Assembly: GCA_965267425.1 (NCBI GenBank)
Contig: OZ253959.1
Span: 2,852,001 to 2,916,000, forward strand
DNA: 64,000 nt
From: G965267425 sp965267425
GTDB taxonomy: Bacteria; Bacteroidota; Bacteroidia; Flavobacteriales_E; Vicingaceae
Direction of reading: 5' to 3'
Part shown: piece after piece, positions 28,434 to 36,579 of the stretch
How positions within the stretch are numbered: the stretch's first letter is position 1
Layout of the letters: every line of letters starts with the position of its first letter
The notes under the pieces: model-generated
What the model saw: only the letters and a program-made list of their open reading frames with translations
The model's database searches: none
Told to the model about the DNA's origin: nothing
Translations under genes and position numbers: made by a program

Positions 28434-29723
28434 ATGCGTTACGATACTCTTCCTTCTTCTGTTTACATCCATCATCGGAAGAAATTTACCGCCGAAATGA
28501 AATCCGGTGCGTTGGCAGTTTTCAATTCGAATGACATCATGCCCACTAATGCGGATGGTTTAATGCCTTTTCGACAAAACAATGATCTATTGCATTTGAG
28601 TGGCATTGATCAGGAAGAAACCATTTTAGTATTGTTTCCTGATTCTCCGGTAAATGAGTACAAAGAAGTACTTTTTTTAAGAGAAACAAGTCCGGAAATT
28701 GCCATTTGGGAAGGGGAAAAATTCACTAAGGAGCGAGCAAAAGAATTGTCCGGAATTGAAAATATTTTTTGGCTTACTGATTTTGACCGAGTGTTCAAAG
28801 CCATGATGTCAGAATCCAGCATTGTCTATTTAAATAGCAATGAACATTTGCGTGCGACCATTGAAGTAGAAACGCGAGATGTTCGTTTTATCAATGGATT
28901 AAAAAAGGACTATCCCCTTCATCAATTTGAACGAAGTGCACCCATTATGCATCGCCTGAGGGCCATCAAGTCCAAAGAAGAAATCGCGCATTTACAAACA
29001 GCTTGTGACATTACGGAAAAAGGATTTCGCAGGCTACTGGATTTTGTGAGACCCGGAGTAATGGAATACGAAATAGAAGCCGAATTGATGCATGAATTCT
29101 TGCGAAATCGATCACGCGGATTTGCGTATTCTCCCATCATTGCTTCTGGGTTTGACTCATGTGTTTTGCATTATGTCACAAACAACAAGGTTTGTAAAGA
29201 CGGAGATATCTTGCTCTTGGATGTAGGTGCAGAATACGGCAATTATGCCTCTGACCTGACCCGTACCATTCCAGTGAATGGAAAGTACAGTCCTCGTCAA
29301 AAAGAAATTTACAATGCGGTATTACGTGTCCATAAAGCTGCAGTTCAATTGTTGCGCCCAGGAACCATGCTCAATGAGTACCACAAAGAGGTAGGCAATA
29401 TGATGGAAGCAGAATTGCTTCAGTTAGGTTTGATATCGCAATCAGATATTGACAATCAAAATCCTGAATGGCCAGCCTACAAGAAGTATTTCATGCATGG
29501 CACATCCCATTTCTTAGGATTGGATGTGCACGATGTGGGTAATTGGAATACCCCTATCGAAGAAGGTATGGTATTTACTTGTGAGCCAGGTATTTACATT
29601 CGTGAAGAAAGCTTGGGCATTCGCATTGAAAATGATGTGGTGGTCACCTCCGATGCACCAATGGATTTGATGAAAAATATCCCTATTGAAGTAGAAGAAA
29701 TAGAGGATTTAATGAATGCCTAA
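28434..29723 (+). CDS. pepP: Xaa-Pro aminopeptidase (aminopeptidase P, M24B)
   Basis: The 429-residue protein has an N-terminal regulatory domain (1-170) and a pitta-bread catalytic domain. Metal ligands are visible: Asp in LLDVGAEYG, Asp in YASDLTRTIPV, His in HGTSHFLGLDVHDVG, Glu in FTCEPGIYI and Glu in GIRIENDVVV. It removes the N-terminal residue before proline, using two Mn ions in known members. I start at ATG 28434; an upstream in-frame TTG adds two residues but overlaps the untranslated leader. It overlaps the next gene by 8 bp. Confidence 0.93.
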   Translation: MRYDTLPSSVYIHHRKKFTAEMKSGALAVFNSNDIMPTNADGLMPFRQNNDLLHLSGIDQEETILVLFPDSPVNEYKEVLFLRETSPEIAIWEGEKFTKERAKELSGIENIFWLTDFDRVFKAMMSESSIVYLNSNEHLRATIEVETRDVRFINGLKKDYPLHQFERSAPIMHRLRAIKSKEEIAHLQTACDITEKGFRRLLDFVRPGVMEYEIEAELMHEFLRNRSRGFAYSPIIASGFDSCVLHYVTNNKVCKDGDILLLDVGAEYGNYASDLTRTIPVNGKYSPRQKEIYNAVLRVHKAAVQLLRPGTMLNEYHKEVGNMMEAELLQLGLISQSDIDNQNPEWPAYKKYFMHGTSHFLGLDVHDVGNWNTPIEEGMVFTCEPGIYIREESLGIRIENDVVVTSDAPMDLMKNIPIEVEEIEDLMNA

Positions 29724-30513
29724 GGCCAATCAGTTTGTTTCTCACCTCAACGGTCAAGTCCACTACGTAGAAGCTGGAAAAGGTCCTTGTGTTGTTTTTC
29801 TTCATGGCTTTCTGGAAAACAAAACCATTTGGAATAGTTTTCAGCGAAAACTCAAACATCGGTATCGCGTCATTTGCATTGATTTACCTGGGCATGGCTT
29901 AACCGATAATTTCGGATATCTGCATACGATGGAAAACATGGCCGAAGCTGTTTATTCCGTGCTACGATTCTTAAAAATTCGCAAGTGTTTTTTGATAGGG
30001 CATTCCATGGGTGGCTATACAGCCCTGGCATTTGGGGAGTTGTATCCCGATATGGTGAAAGGCATCTGTCTCTTCCACTCCACTGCCTCGGCAGATTCAG
30101 AACAACGGAAAAAGGACAGAGACCGCACCATTCAATTGGTCAAGAAGAGTTATCGTTTGTTCATTGGCGAAGCCGTTCCTAACTTGTTTTATACCGAAAA
30201 ATATTCCCGAAAAAAGGGCATTGAACAAATCTTAAAAATGGCTGAATCCACGTCCATTCAAGGAGTAGTCGCTGCATTGGAGGGCATGAAGATTCGATCG
30301 GATCGGGAAGTTATGTTGCAATTCTCCCCATTTTCTGTTCATTACATCATTGGAAAACATGACGCTATTTTAGATGCAGAAGTTTTATTGGCTCAACGAA
30401 AAAACGGCCGTGATTCTCAACACTTGTTATTGAACAACACAGGACACATGGGATTTCTGGAAGAACCAACGAAATCCTTGTCCTTCATTGAGAAACTGTT
30501 AAAGCTTAAATAA
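29716..30513 (+). CDS. Alpha/beta hydrolase
   Basis: The 265-residue protein has the oxyanion motif FLHGFLENKTIW, the nucleophile elbow GHSMGG (Ser97) and the catalytic His244 in NTGHMGF; the acid is probably the Asp in GKHDAILD. Substrate cannot be predicted. Its start codon overlaps the pepP stop (8 bp), so translation is probably coupled. Its 3' end overlaps the converging small ORF at 30499 by 15 bp. Confidence 0.92.
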   Translation: MPKANQFVSHLNGQVHYVEAGKGPCVVFLHGFLENKTIWNSFQRKLKHRYRVICIDLPGHGLTDNFGYLHTMENMAEAVYSVLRFLKIRKCFLIGHSMGGYTALAFGELYPDMVKGICLFHSTASADSEQRKKDRDRTIQLVKKSYRLFIGEAVPNLFYTEKYSRKKGIEQILKMAESTSIQGVVAALEGMKIRSDREVMLQFSPFSVHYIIGKHDAILDAEVLLAQRKNGRDSQHLLLNNTGHMGFLEEPTKSLSFIEKLLKLK

Positions 30514-30756
30514 TTCCCTGTAAATGTTACCGGAATCGATGATGTAAAGGGTGTAATGACCATCGGGAAGATGTCCTAAATCTACGTAGGTTTCGGAATC
30601 CATATTGATGACTCCCGTGTGCATCACTCTTCCATCAAAATTGCAAATGTCATAGACAGTATCCGCCATTTTTGGTAAATAATGGACGGTCATTTTTTTT
30701 CTTTCCGCATCAACGGAAACGTCAATTCCTAAATCGATATGATTTTGTTCTATCAA
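30499..30756 (-). CDS. Small T9SS sorting-domain-like protein, no signal peptide
   Basis: The 85-residue ORF starts with TTG. Residues 40-85 (VYDICNFDGRVMHTG, then HLPDGHYTLYIIDSG) resemble the last strands of a type A T9SS C-terminal domain, but there is no signal peptide and no cargo domain. It may be the broken-off tail of a secreted protein gene or a small cytoplasmic protein with the same fold. An in-frame stop lies eight codons upstream, so no longer protein exists in this frame. It follows the DUF2723 gene by 125 bp on the same strand. Confidence 0.45.
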   Translation of the reverse strand: MIEQNHIDLGIDVSVDAERKKMTVHYLPKMADTVYDICNFDGRVMHTGVINMDSETYVDLGHLPDGHYTLYIIDSGNIYRELFKL

Positions 30757-30881
30757 AAGTGGTACGTCTAGTTGTTATTCTAAATTAGACCTGTTTAACG
30801 GGAAATCCTATAGGTCCAACAACTATTCGACCAACGCATTCGATAGCTGGTTTAAATGCCGAAAATAAATCGACAAAATTC

Positions 30882-33800
30882 CTATCGAGGAACTTGGTTT
30901 TGTTGCTCTCCGAAATATTTAGATAACCGTTGGAACAATTGATCACCCAATTCTTCCTGAGGAAATTGCTGAGTGGTCACATACAAAATACGTTGCAGAA
31001 CCGCTCCGGCCTGATTCATATCACTCTTCAAGGTCTTTCTCAAATCCCTATCCAATGAATTGTAATAGATCATTTTGCTTTCAAATAAATCCACCAATTC
31101 AAGCACAATTTCATTGGCTTTGTCATTTTCGCCAATCTTGTAATATGCCTCTGCCAGGTACAATGAGAAAATGTCATAAGGCACATTGTTTTTCGGGATA
31201 ACCGTCATACACTTATCCAATACCACCTTGGCATCTTCATTTCTGTTTTGTGAAATCAGTGATTCCGCTAATCGTGAAAACAATATTCGATGGCTAATGG
31301 TCATACGACGATTATTTTCATCCATGTAGACATTGTTTTCATCCAAACCACCCCAATTAAACTTATTCATCACATTTTCAAATGCCACATCTGTAGCCAC
31401 TCGACCGGGTTGACCTTCTCTTTTCTTCGTTTTAATCGGCACCAATCGATACGCCAATCCTTCTACCTGAAAATACTCTTCCAATCCAAGGTAACTGTCA
31501 GATGGTGCTGTACTGGCAAAATATACCGGACGCTCCCAATTGTTGGTAGCCAGGATATCCAGTATCATCAAATCATTTTTGAGGATATAATTTTTACGGA
31601 TTTTCCAGGTGATTTCATCTACAATATTGGCCGTATCTTCAATGCCTACTACTCCTAAATCCAATACTCTTTTTTTGTCGACTTTCAGCGCCAATTGTTT
31701 GGTAGGAATGTAGTCAATGAATTTACCGGAACTCACCGGAATTTTGGTTTTTGAGTTTTCACTCACCACCCATTCAATGATTTGATCAACCTGCTTGGCT
31801 GTTTTGAATTTCTCATAAATCGGCAGGTAATCATTGGTTCCCTGTCTGTACTTATGAGGAGGCACCTGACTTGGAATAGGATCAGAATCATATGCCTTTC
31901 GTTTCATTTGTTCGATGTACCAATCTGTATTGGAAAGACTTAAGTTCACTACCCGCACATCTGTTCGGTATTCTTCCACTTCCTGCACATACCACAATGG
32001 GAAAGTATCGTTGTCCCCATTGGTAAACAATATGGCATTGGGGGCACAAGAATTCAGGTAATTTTTCGCATAATCCCTTCCTGTAAAACGTTTTGCTCTG
32101 GAATGATCATCCCATCCTTCGGCAGCCATTAATCCAGGAACCATCAGTAGACACACCAAGGTACTTCCACCTGCGGCAATCTGACCGGAGGTATACTTTT
32201 TAAGACTTTCGTAAAGGCCATATACGCCCAATCCAATCCAAATGGCAAAAGCATAACACGAACCTACAATGGCATAATCCCGCTCACGAGGTTCTAGTGG
32301 ATAGTTGTTCAGGAATACCAGGATGGCAATACCTGTAAATACAAACAACAGCGTGACCACAATGGCATTGTTTCTCGAATTTGAAAATTGGAAGAACATG
32401 CCTATCAATCCCAAAATAAAAGGCAGCAGGTAAAACTTATTGTGCGCCTTGTTGGTCACAATATCCTGCGGCAATTCATCTTGATTACCCAGGCGCCATT
32501 CATCCAAAAATTTGATGCCGCTGATCCAGTTTCCATCCACGATATTTCCATGGCCCTGCACATCCGTTTGACGTCCGGCATAATTCCACATGAAATAACG
32601 CCACCACATCCAACCAAGCTGGTATCGGATAAAAAATGTCAGGTTTTCACCCATAGTCACCTTATTGATGGTCACCGTTTTTCCAGAATTATCTTTGGTT
32701 TTTGTGGGTTTTCCTTTGAAATCCGTCCACCACTTGTATTTAGTCACGTGTTTTCCCTGGGGACTCCACATTCTTGGAAAGATGATTTTGAAATCACTGT
32801 TGTAATTTGGTTCAGCATTCTTTTTATCGTCTACGATGATGTACTTACCATCTTCCTTGCTTTGCCAGTATACAGGTTTACCATCCGTAAACGGCTCACG
32901 TGAATCCTGAGGTGTGTTGAAACTTGGGCCGTACAACAACGGCTTATCACCATATTGTTCACGATTCAGGTAAGACAACAATGAAAATACATTTTCAGGA
33001 TTGTTCTCGTCCATGGGCGTGTTGGCTGCAGAACGAATCACAATGATGGCAAATGATGAATAGCCAATCACAATAACCGTAAAACACAAAATGGCTGTGT
33101 TTAATAATACTTTTCCTTTCTCATGCGTATACTTCAAACCAAAGATGATGAGACCCACCATCAATAGGCCATAAACAACGGTTCCTGTATTAAACGGCAT
33201 ACCCATTCCATTCACAAACATCAATTCAAAGTAGGTGGCCATTTGCACTACTCCAGGAATGATACCATACTGGACAACTCCAAGTAGGCCAACTGCTACT
33301 GCGGTAGCCAGGATGATTCCCTTTCGGGTCACTTCGTATCGTTTGAAATAATAGATAAACGTAATGGCAGGAATGGTCAGCAAACTCAATAAGTGAACCC
33401 CAATGGACAGGCCAATGAAATAAGCAATCAGCACAATCCAACGTGTATTGTGCGGCTGGTCCGCCACACTCTCCCATTTCAGCATCGCATAAAACGTAGC
33501 TGCTGTAAACAATGACGACAACGCATATACTTCACCTTCCACTGCAGAAAACCAGAACGAATCTGAAAACGTATATGCTAATGCGCCTACTACACCACTA
33601 CCAAATACCGCAATCATTTTTCCCTGATCCCACTCAGCACCGCCTCGTAAAGCCAATTTTCTTCCAAAGATGGTAATGGTCCAGAATAGGAACAAGATGG
33701 TAAATGAACTTGACAATGCAGACAACGCATTGATCATCATCGCCGCATTTTCAGGACTTCCTCCTACTACGCCAAACATACGTGCAATCAGCATGAATAG

Positions 33801-33965
33801 TGGTGCTCCCGGAGGGTGACCTACTTCAAGTTTATAGGCGGTAGCGATAAATTCACCACAATCCCAGAAGCTGGTGGTAGGTTCCATGGTTGTCAGGTAG
33901 ACCAAAGACGCGATGGCCCAGACGATCCAACCGATGATGACATTTAATTTTTTAAACTGCGACAT
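30882..33965 (-). CDS. DUF2723 / TMEM260-like membrane glycosyltransferase
   Basis: The 1027-residue protein has about a dozen membrane helices in the first 600 residues and a soluble C-terminal part with TPR-like helices. The first extracytoplasmic loop carries FWDCGEFIATAYKLEVGHPP, the DUF2723 signature. Asp35 and Glu38 sit where GT-C glycosyltransferases have their catalytic acid. Human TMEM260 of this family is an O-mannosyltransferase, so protein or lipid glycosylation at the periplasmic face is a fair inference. In Bacteroidota these genes are usually single and core-genome. Confidence 0.9.
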   Translation of the reverse strand: MSQFKKLNVIIGWIVWAIASLVYLTTMEPTTSFWDCGEFIATAYKLEVGHPPGAPLFMLIARMFGVVGGSPENAAMMINALSALSSSFTILFLFWTITIFGRKLALRGGAEWDQGKMIAVFGSGVVGALAYTFSDSFWFSAVEGEVYALSSLFTAATFYAMLKWESVADQPHNTRWIVLIAYFIGLSIGVHLLSLLTIPAITFIYYFKRYEVTRKGIILATAVAVGLLGVVQYGIIPGVVQMATYFELMFVNGMGMPFNTGTVVYGLLMVGLIIFGLKYTHEKGKVLLNTAILCFTVIVIGYSSFAIIVIRSAANTPMDENNPENVFSLLSYLNREQYGDKPLLYGPSFNTPQDSREPFTDGKPVYWQSKEDGKYIIVDDKKNAEPNYNSDFKIIFPRMWSPQGKHVTKYKWWTDFKGKPTKTKDNSGKTVTINKVTMGENLTFFIRYQLGWMWWRYFMWNYAGRQTDVQGHGNIVDGNWISGIKFLDEWRLGNQDELPQDIVTNKAHNKFYLLPFILGLIGMFFQFSNSRNNAIVVTLLFVFTGIAILVFLNNYPLEPRERDYAIVGSCYAFAIWIGLGVYGLYESLKKYTSGQIAAGGSTLVCLLMVPGLMAAEGWDDHSRAKRFTGRDYAKNYLNSCAPNAILFTNGDNDTFPLWYVQEVEEYRTDVRVVNLSLSNTDWYIEQMKRKAYDSDPIPSQVPPHKYRQGTNDYLPIYEKFKTAKQVDQIIEWVVSENSKTKIPVSSGKFIDYIPTKQLALKVDKKRVLDLGVVGIEDTANIVDEITWKIRKNYILKNDLMILDILATNNWERPVYFASTAPSDSYLGLEEYFQVEGLAYRLVPIKTKKREGQPGRVATDVAFENVMNKFNWGGLDENNVYMDENNRRMTISHRILFSRLAESLISQNRNEDAKVVLDKCMTVIPKNNVPYDIFSLYLAEAYYKIGENDKANEIVLELVDLFESKMIYYNSLDRDLRKTLKSDMNQAGAVLQRILYVTTQQFPQEELGDQLFQRLSKYFGEQQNQVPR

Positions 33966-34009
33966 ATGCTGCTGATTGGTAAAGGGTATACGTTAAGTTA
34001 AAGTAGGGT

Positions 34010-34017
34010 CAAAAATA
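34010..34017 (-). promoter_or_regulatory. -7 box (TATTTTTG) for the DUF2723 gene
   Basis: The minus strand reads TATTTTTG, 45 bp before the ATG at 33965. No good -33 element is visible. Confidence 0.4.
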
Positions 34018-34145
34018 TAAAAGCTTTGCTTACCTGTGCAGATTTCCGAGGATTATTAACAAAAATTAGGGGTAGCGCTAAGATTGGCTCCTAATATGCA
34101 TGTATAAATTGCAAAAAATGCTTGTAGGAAATTTGATTTAATTAT

Positions 34146-34153
34146 TACATTTG
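34146..34153 (+). promoter_or_regulatory. tRNA-Gln promoter -7 box (TACATTTG)
   Basis: A perfect TAnnTTTG lies 10 bp before the mature tRNA, with a TTG about 21 bases upstream (34122-34124). Confidence 0.65.
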
Positions 34154-34162
34154 CAGCCCGCT

Positions 34163-34235
34163 TGCCCGATGGTGTAACTGGCAACACGTCTGGTTTTGGT
34201 CCAGAAGAGTCTAGGTTCGAGCCCTAGTCGGGCAA
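34163..34235 (+). tRNA. tRNA-Gln (anticodon TTG)
   Basis: A full cloverleaf can be drawn. Acceptor TGCCCGA pairs with TCGGGCA, the anticodon stem TCTGG pairs with CCAGA around loop TTTTGGT (anticodon TTG), and the T-arm CTAGG / TTCGAGC / CCTAG is canonical. CCA is not encoded. It marks the left boundary of the accessory island, and its 3' tail recurs downstream as repeats. Confidence 0.96.
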
Positions 34236-34238
34236 CAG

Positions 34239-34277
34239 AATGACATCTTTCCAATTTTGGGAGGGTGTCATTTTTCT
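34239..34277 (+). terminator. Hairpin terminator after tRNA-Gln, 11-6-11 style
   Basis: Arms AATGACATCTTTCC and GGGAGGGTGTCATT pair with three T.G wobbles around the 6-nt centre AATTTT, followed by T5. Comparable hairpins with similar inner arms and 6-nt centres follow other tRNA-tail copies at 35609, 35727 and 39915. Confidence 0.75.
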
Positions 34278-34290
34278 TTTTGCGTCTGTC

Positions 34291-34356
34291 TCGGGTAATG
34301 AGCCTGTCCTCTGTTGGAGGTTTTACCCATCTTAGGTGGGAGTCCTAGTCTGACAG
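34291..34356 (+). repeat. Degenerate tRNA-Gln-tail repeat unit, copy R1
   Basis: This is an eroded copy of the unit better preserved at 35660-35730 and 35778-35844: TCGGG..GAGCCTGTCC.., then GGTGGGAG.CCTAGTC. It is followed by GAAAAGTGCC, matching GAAAAGCGCC after copy R3. The rest of the 34278-34624 gap holds a GTTGACG box at 34468 and nothing else I recognise. Confidence 0.6.
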
Positions 34357-34624
34357 CTGAAAAGTGCCACTCTAAAAATGGGATTAGATAGCGTTACAAT
34401 AAATGTGTCTATAACGCACAAAATAGTTGGAGATCTTCGAAAGAATATTATTCCATCAGCGAAGTTTGTTGACGATCTTGGTGTATCTTAGAAAAAAACA
34501 AACATTTTGCAACAATAATCATAAATGATGGGCCTAACCAGCCATACCTTTTCTCTGGTTCATGATCGGAATGTTGAGAGTAATGCAAGTAATTCGATCA
34601 AAAAAAATTTAACAAGCCATTTTA

Positions 34625-35314
34625 ATGAAAATACATGAAAAATATACAGAAGCTTTAAAATCGTTTACTGAATTTGCCACAGTTCATGAGTGGGCTCAGA
34701 GAGTATGTGAATTTTACCCAGATTTATTAGAAAAAGCTGAAAATGAAGCTCGAGCTCAAAAACAAGATACAACTGGATTACATGAAATAGCTGCTAGAAT
34801 TTCATCTAGGCTCTCAACAGGAAATTTTAAAAATGTCGTTATTGATGATAGCGAACGACCCAGGAAAGTCAAATATTTGACTTTTGAAGAGCAGCAAAGT
34901 AATCAAGAGAAAGAGTTAAATGAAGATATTGAGCCAATTACCCGAATTGAAATAATTAATCAGGCCAATGATAAATTAAAAATTCAAGAAATTTATCGAT
35001 TTGATGAATTCAAAAATATTCAAAAGGCATTCAAGGATTTTTTTGGCTTAGACTTTGATCTTGATCACGCGCAAGCACTATTGGATTCTGAAAATCGTGG
35101 TAGTCATCATCCTGACAACATTCAACTATTACTTAAATATCATAATGGTAAAAAAAGTAACAAATCCTGGGAACGATTTAATTTTAATGAACAAAAAGAT
35201 TATATCCTGGATGCAATAAAACTACAAAGTAATGTAGCTGATAGTTTTCAATTAGAATTGAATGAAGAAATCCTAAATCAGCTTTTAGATCGATTAAAAG
35301 CAATCTATGACTAA
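34625..35314 (+). CDS. Lone HNH-type nuclease domain protein
   Basis: The 229-residue protein has a helical N-terminal half and a C-terminal HNH-like core: DFDLDHAQAL (Asp147, His148), then SHHPDNIQLLLKYHN (Asn165, His173) and a Lys-rich segment GKKSNKSW. This spacing fits the beta-beta-alpha metal fold of restriction-type HNH endonucleases. No methyltransferase is adjacent, so it could be a methylation-dependent or solitary nuclease. It lies between tRNA-Gln and the first shared element end (35456) and is probably a cargo gene. Codon use is noticeably AT-rich compared with 1-34000. Confidence 0.65.
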   Translation: MKIHEKYTEALKSFTEFATVHEWAQRVCEFYPDLLEKAENEARAQKQDTTGLHEIAARISSRLSTGNFKNVVIDDSERPRKVKYLTFEEQQSNQEKELNEDIEPITRIEIINQANDKLKIQEIYRFDEFKNIQKAFKDFFGLDFDLDHAQALLDSENRGSHHPDNIQLLLKYHNGKKSNKSWERFNFNEQKDYILDAIKLQSNVADSFQLELNEEILNQLLDRLKAIYD

Positions 35315-35455
35315 ATGTGATCAATATCAAAACTCCACCTACAACCAACAACGTATCTAATCCATTGTGCTAATTGGTTAACACAATCTGTATTTCTACC
35401 TTTATTTCACAGTGATTCCTACATGGGTTTACTTGCTACGAAATCATATGTTCAC

Positions 35456-35645
35456 GTTGAAGAAATACCTTTACCATTCTTTTGTTCATTTTTAAAAATC
35501 AAGAAATTTAACCCGAAATAATTACGAATATGTTGAATGCGCTATTCGGCTATTTCCTCTTACTTTATGCACGTATCAAATCTTTCATTGAGTTAGTCGG
35601 GCAACTGCAAAAAGGTTTTCTTCCATTTATGGGAGGAAACCTTTT
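35456..35645 (+). repeat. Element end E1: GTTGA box, 141-bp spacer, tRNA-Gln tail, 11-6-11 hairpin
   Basis: GTTGA at 35456 and CTTTACCATTC just after it are followed exactly 141 bp later by TCGGGCAAC (35597-35605), a copy of the tRNA-Gln acceptor end. A hairpin then follows with left arm GGTTTTCTTCC, centre ATTTAT and right arm GGGAGGAAACC, extended by A5/T5. The same layout recurs at 39763 and 48907. The hairpin can act as a terminator. The two T.G wobbles in its stem become perfect pairs if its arms are exchanged with those of E3. Confidence 0.8.
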
Positions 35646-35659
35646 TCATTTTATTCAAT

Positions 35660-35730
35660 TCGGGTGAGAAGTCTATCCGCCGAAGGAGGATTTACCTGTC
35701 GCAAGTGGGAGCCCTAGTCGGGCAACAGAA
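35660..35730 (+). repeat. tRNA-Gln-tail repeat unit, copy R3
   Basis: The unit ends in a 22-base stretch (35709-35730) identical to 34219-34240, the tRNA-Gln T-arm, acceptor end and four flanking bases. The preceding part (TCGGGTGAGAAG..CTATCC.CCGAAGGAGG) matches copy R4 starting at 35778. Confidence 0.85.
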
Positions 35731-35766
35731 AAGCGCCTTTCCATTTTTGGAGAGGTGCTTTTTTGT
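35727..35766 (+). terminator. Hairpin terminator after copy R3
   Basis: Arms AAAAGCGCCTTTCC and GGAGAGGTGCTTTT flank the 6-nt centre ATTTTT, followed by a T-run. The inner arm sequence TTTCC/GGAG resembles the tRNA-Gln terminator. Confidence 0.7.
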
Positions 35767-35777
35767 TTTGTCAAGTC

Positions 35778-35844
35778 TTGGGCGAGAAGCCTGTCCGTCG
35801 AAGGAGGATTTACCCGCCGCAGGCGGGAGCACTAGTTGGGCAAC
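35778..35844 (+). repeat. tRNA-Gln-tail repeat unit, copy R4
   Basis: Same unit as R3: GAGAAGCCTGTCCGTCGAAG, a small hairpin CCCGCC/GGCGGG, then GAGCACTAGTTGGGCAAC, the tRNA tail with two changes. R3 and R4 are tandem about 118 bp apart. Confidence 0.8.
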
Positions 35845-35847
35845 ATC

Positions 35848-35884
35848 AACCGCATGAGCTCACCAAGATTCATGCGGTTTTTTT
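35848..35884 (+). terminator. Hairpin terminator after copy R4
   Basis: AACCGCATGA pairs perfectly with TCATGCGGTT around a 12-nt loop, followed by T7. Unlike the other tail-associated hairpins it lacks the 6-nt centre. Confidence 0.75.
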
Positions 35885-35902
35885 ATGTTTGATAACGAAT
35901 CT

Positions 35903-36040
35903 GTTGACGGTTTTAAAAATTCATTCGGATTACCCTGATTCAGTCGCAATTTGGAACGCCTAAAAAAACGGATCACCTTTAAATTCCGAATTAGAATTCA
36001 CTCAATCGTGCAAAATTGGCGCAAATGGGTCGGGTAACAG
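35903..36040 (+). repeat. Weak element end E2 (GTTGACGG box and TCGGGTAACAG tail)
   Basis: GTTGACGG at 35903 is followed 127 bp later by TCGGGTAACAG (36030-36040), a one-base variant of the tRNA tail. The spacing is 14 bp shorter than in E1, E3 and E4 and no hairpin follows, so this may be a decayed end. The remainder of 35885-36288 shows only the controller-gene promoter. Confidence 0.45.
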
Positions 36041-36250
36041 TCGTTTTGGCCATGAGCAAACTTGAAAGCTTATCGCTTTCTAAAGCCCTACTTGCAATAA
36101 AATCAAAGTTGTACGCAAGCTAAAAAAAGAACCACCGCACGTTCAAACACATTTCATTTTTCTCGTACCTCACAAAATAAAAAAAGTTTTCACTTCCCCT
36201 CCACTACCCAAAAATTTTCAGAATTAATTGACTGACTGAAAACGATTTCC

Positions 36251-36270
36251 TATATTTGACAAATATTGTC
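36251..36270 (+). promoter_or_regulatory. Controller-gene promoter with overlapping operator
   Basis: TATATTTG (36251-36258) is a perfect -7 box. Directly overlapping it, GACAA-ATA-TTGTC (36258-36270) forms an inverted repeat, extended imperfectly by TTT and AAA outside. An operator on the promoter is what an autoregulating C protein of a restriction-modification system would use. It lies 18 bp before the start at 36289. Confidence 0.6.
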
Positions 36271-36288
36271 TAAACAAAATGTGGATAG

Positions 36289-36579
36289 ATGTTATTTGGC
36301 AACAAACTAAGGAGGCTTAGAGAACAAAATGGACTTGTTTTGAGAAAGGTCGCAGCAATTCTTGACATAGATACTGCTACATTATCCAAAATCGAACTTG
36401 GAGACAGACAAGCTAAAAGAGAATATTTACCGATACTCTCAGAGCTTTATGGAGTAAACCTAAAAGAACTAGAAAAGTTATGGTTAACCGATAAAGTATA
36501 TGACATTATTGAAGAAGAAGAACAAGGTTTAAATGTTTTAAAAGAAGCTGCCATCTTTTATAAAAAAGTACATCAATGA
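36289..36579 (+). CDS. XRE-family controller (C) protein of the R-M system
   Basis: The 96-residue protein is a single HTH_3 domain: LRRLREQNGLVLRKVAAILD, then TATLSKIELGDRQAK. Small XRE proteins in front of type II methylase and endonuclease genes time their expression so that methylation precedes cutting. The gene overlaps the methylase by 4 bp (ATGA), supporting coupled translation. A palindrome overlaps its own promoter, consistent with autoregulation. Confidence 0.85.
   Translation: MLFGNKLRRLREQNGLVLRKVAAILDIDTATLSKIELGDRQAKREYLPILSELYGVNLKELEKLWLTDKVYDIIEEEEQGLNVLKEAAIFYKKVHQ

Noticed and set aside
35763..35963. 66-codon frame across the R4 repeat
   Set aside because: It runs through a terminator and the tRNA-tail repeat; the protein has no coding character.
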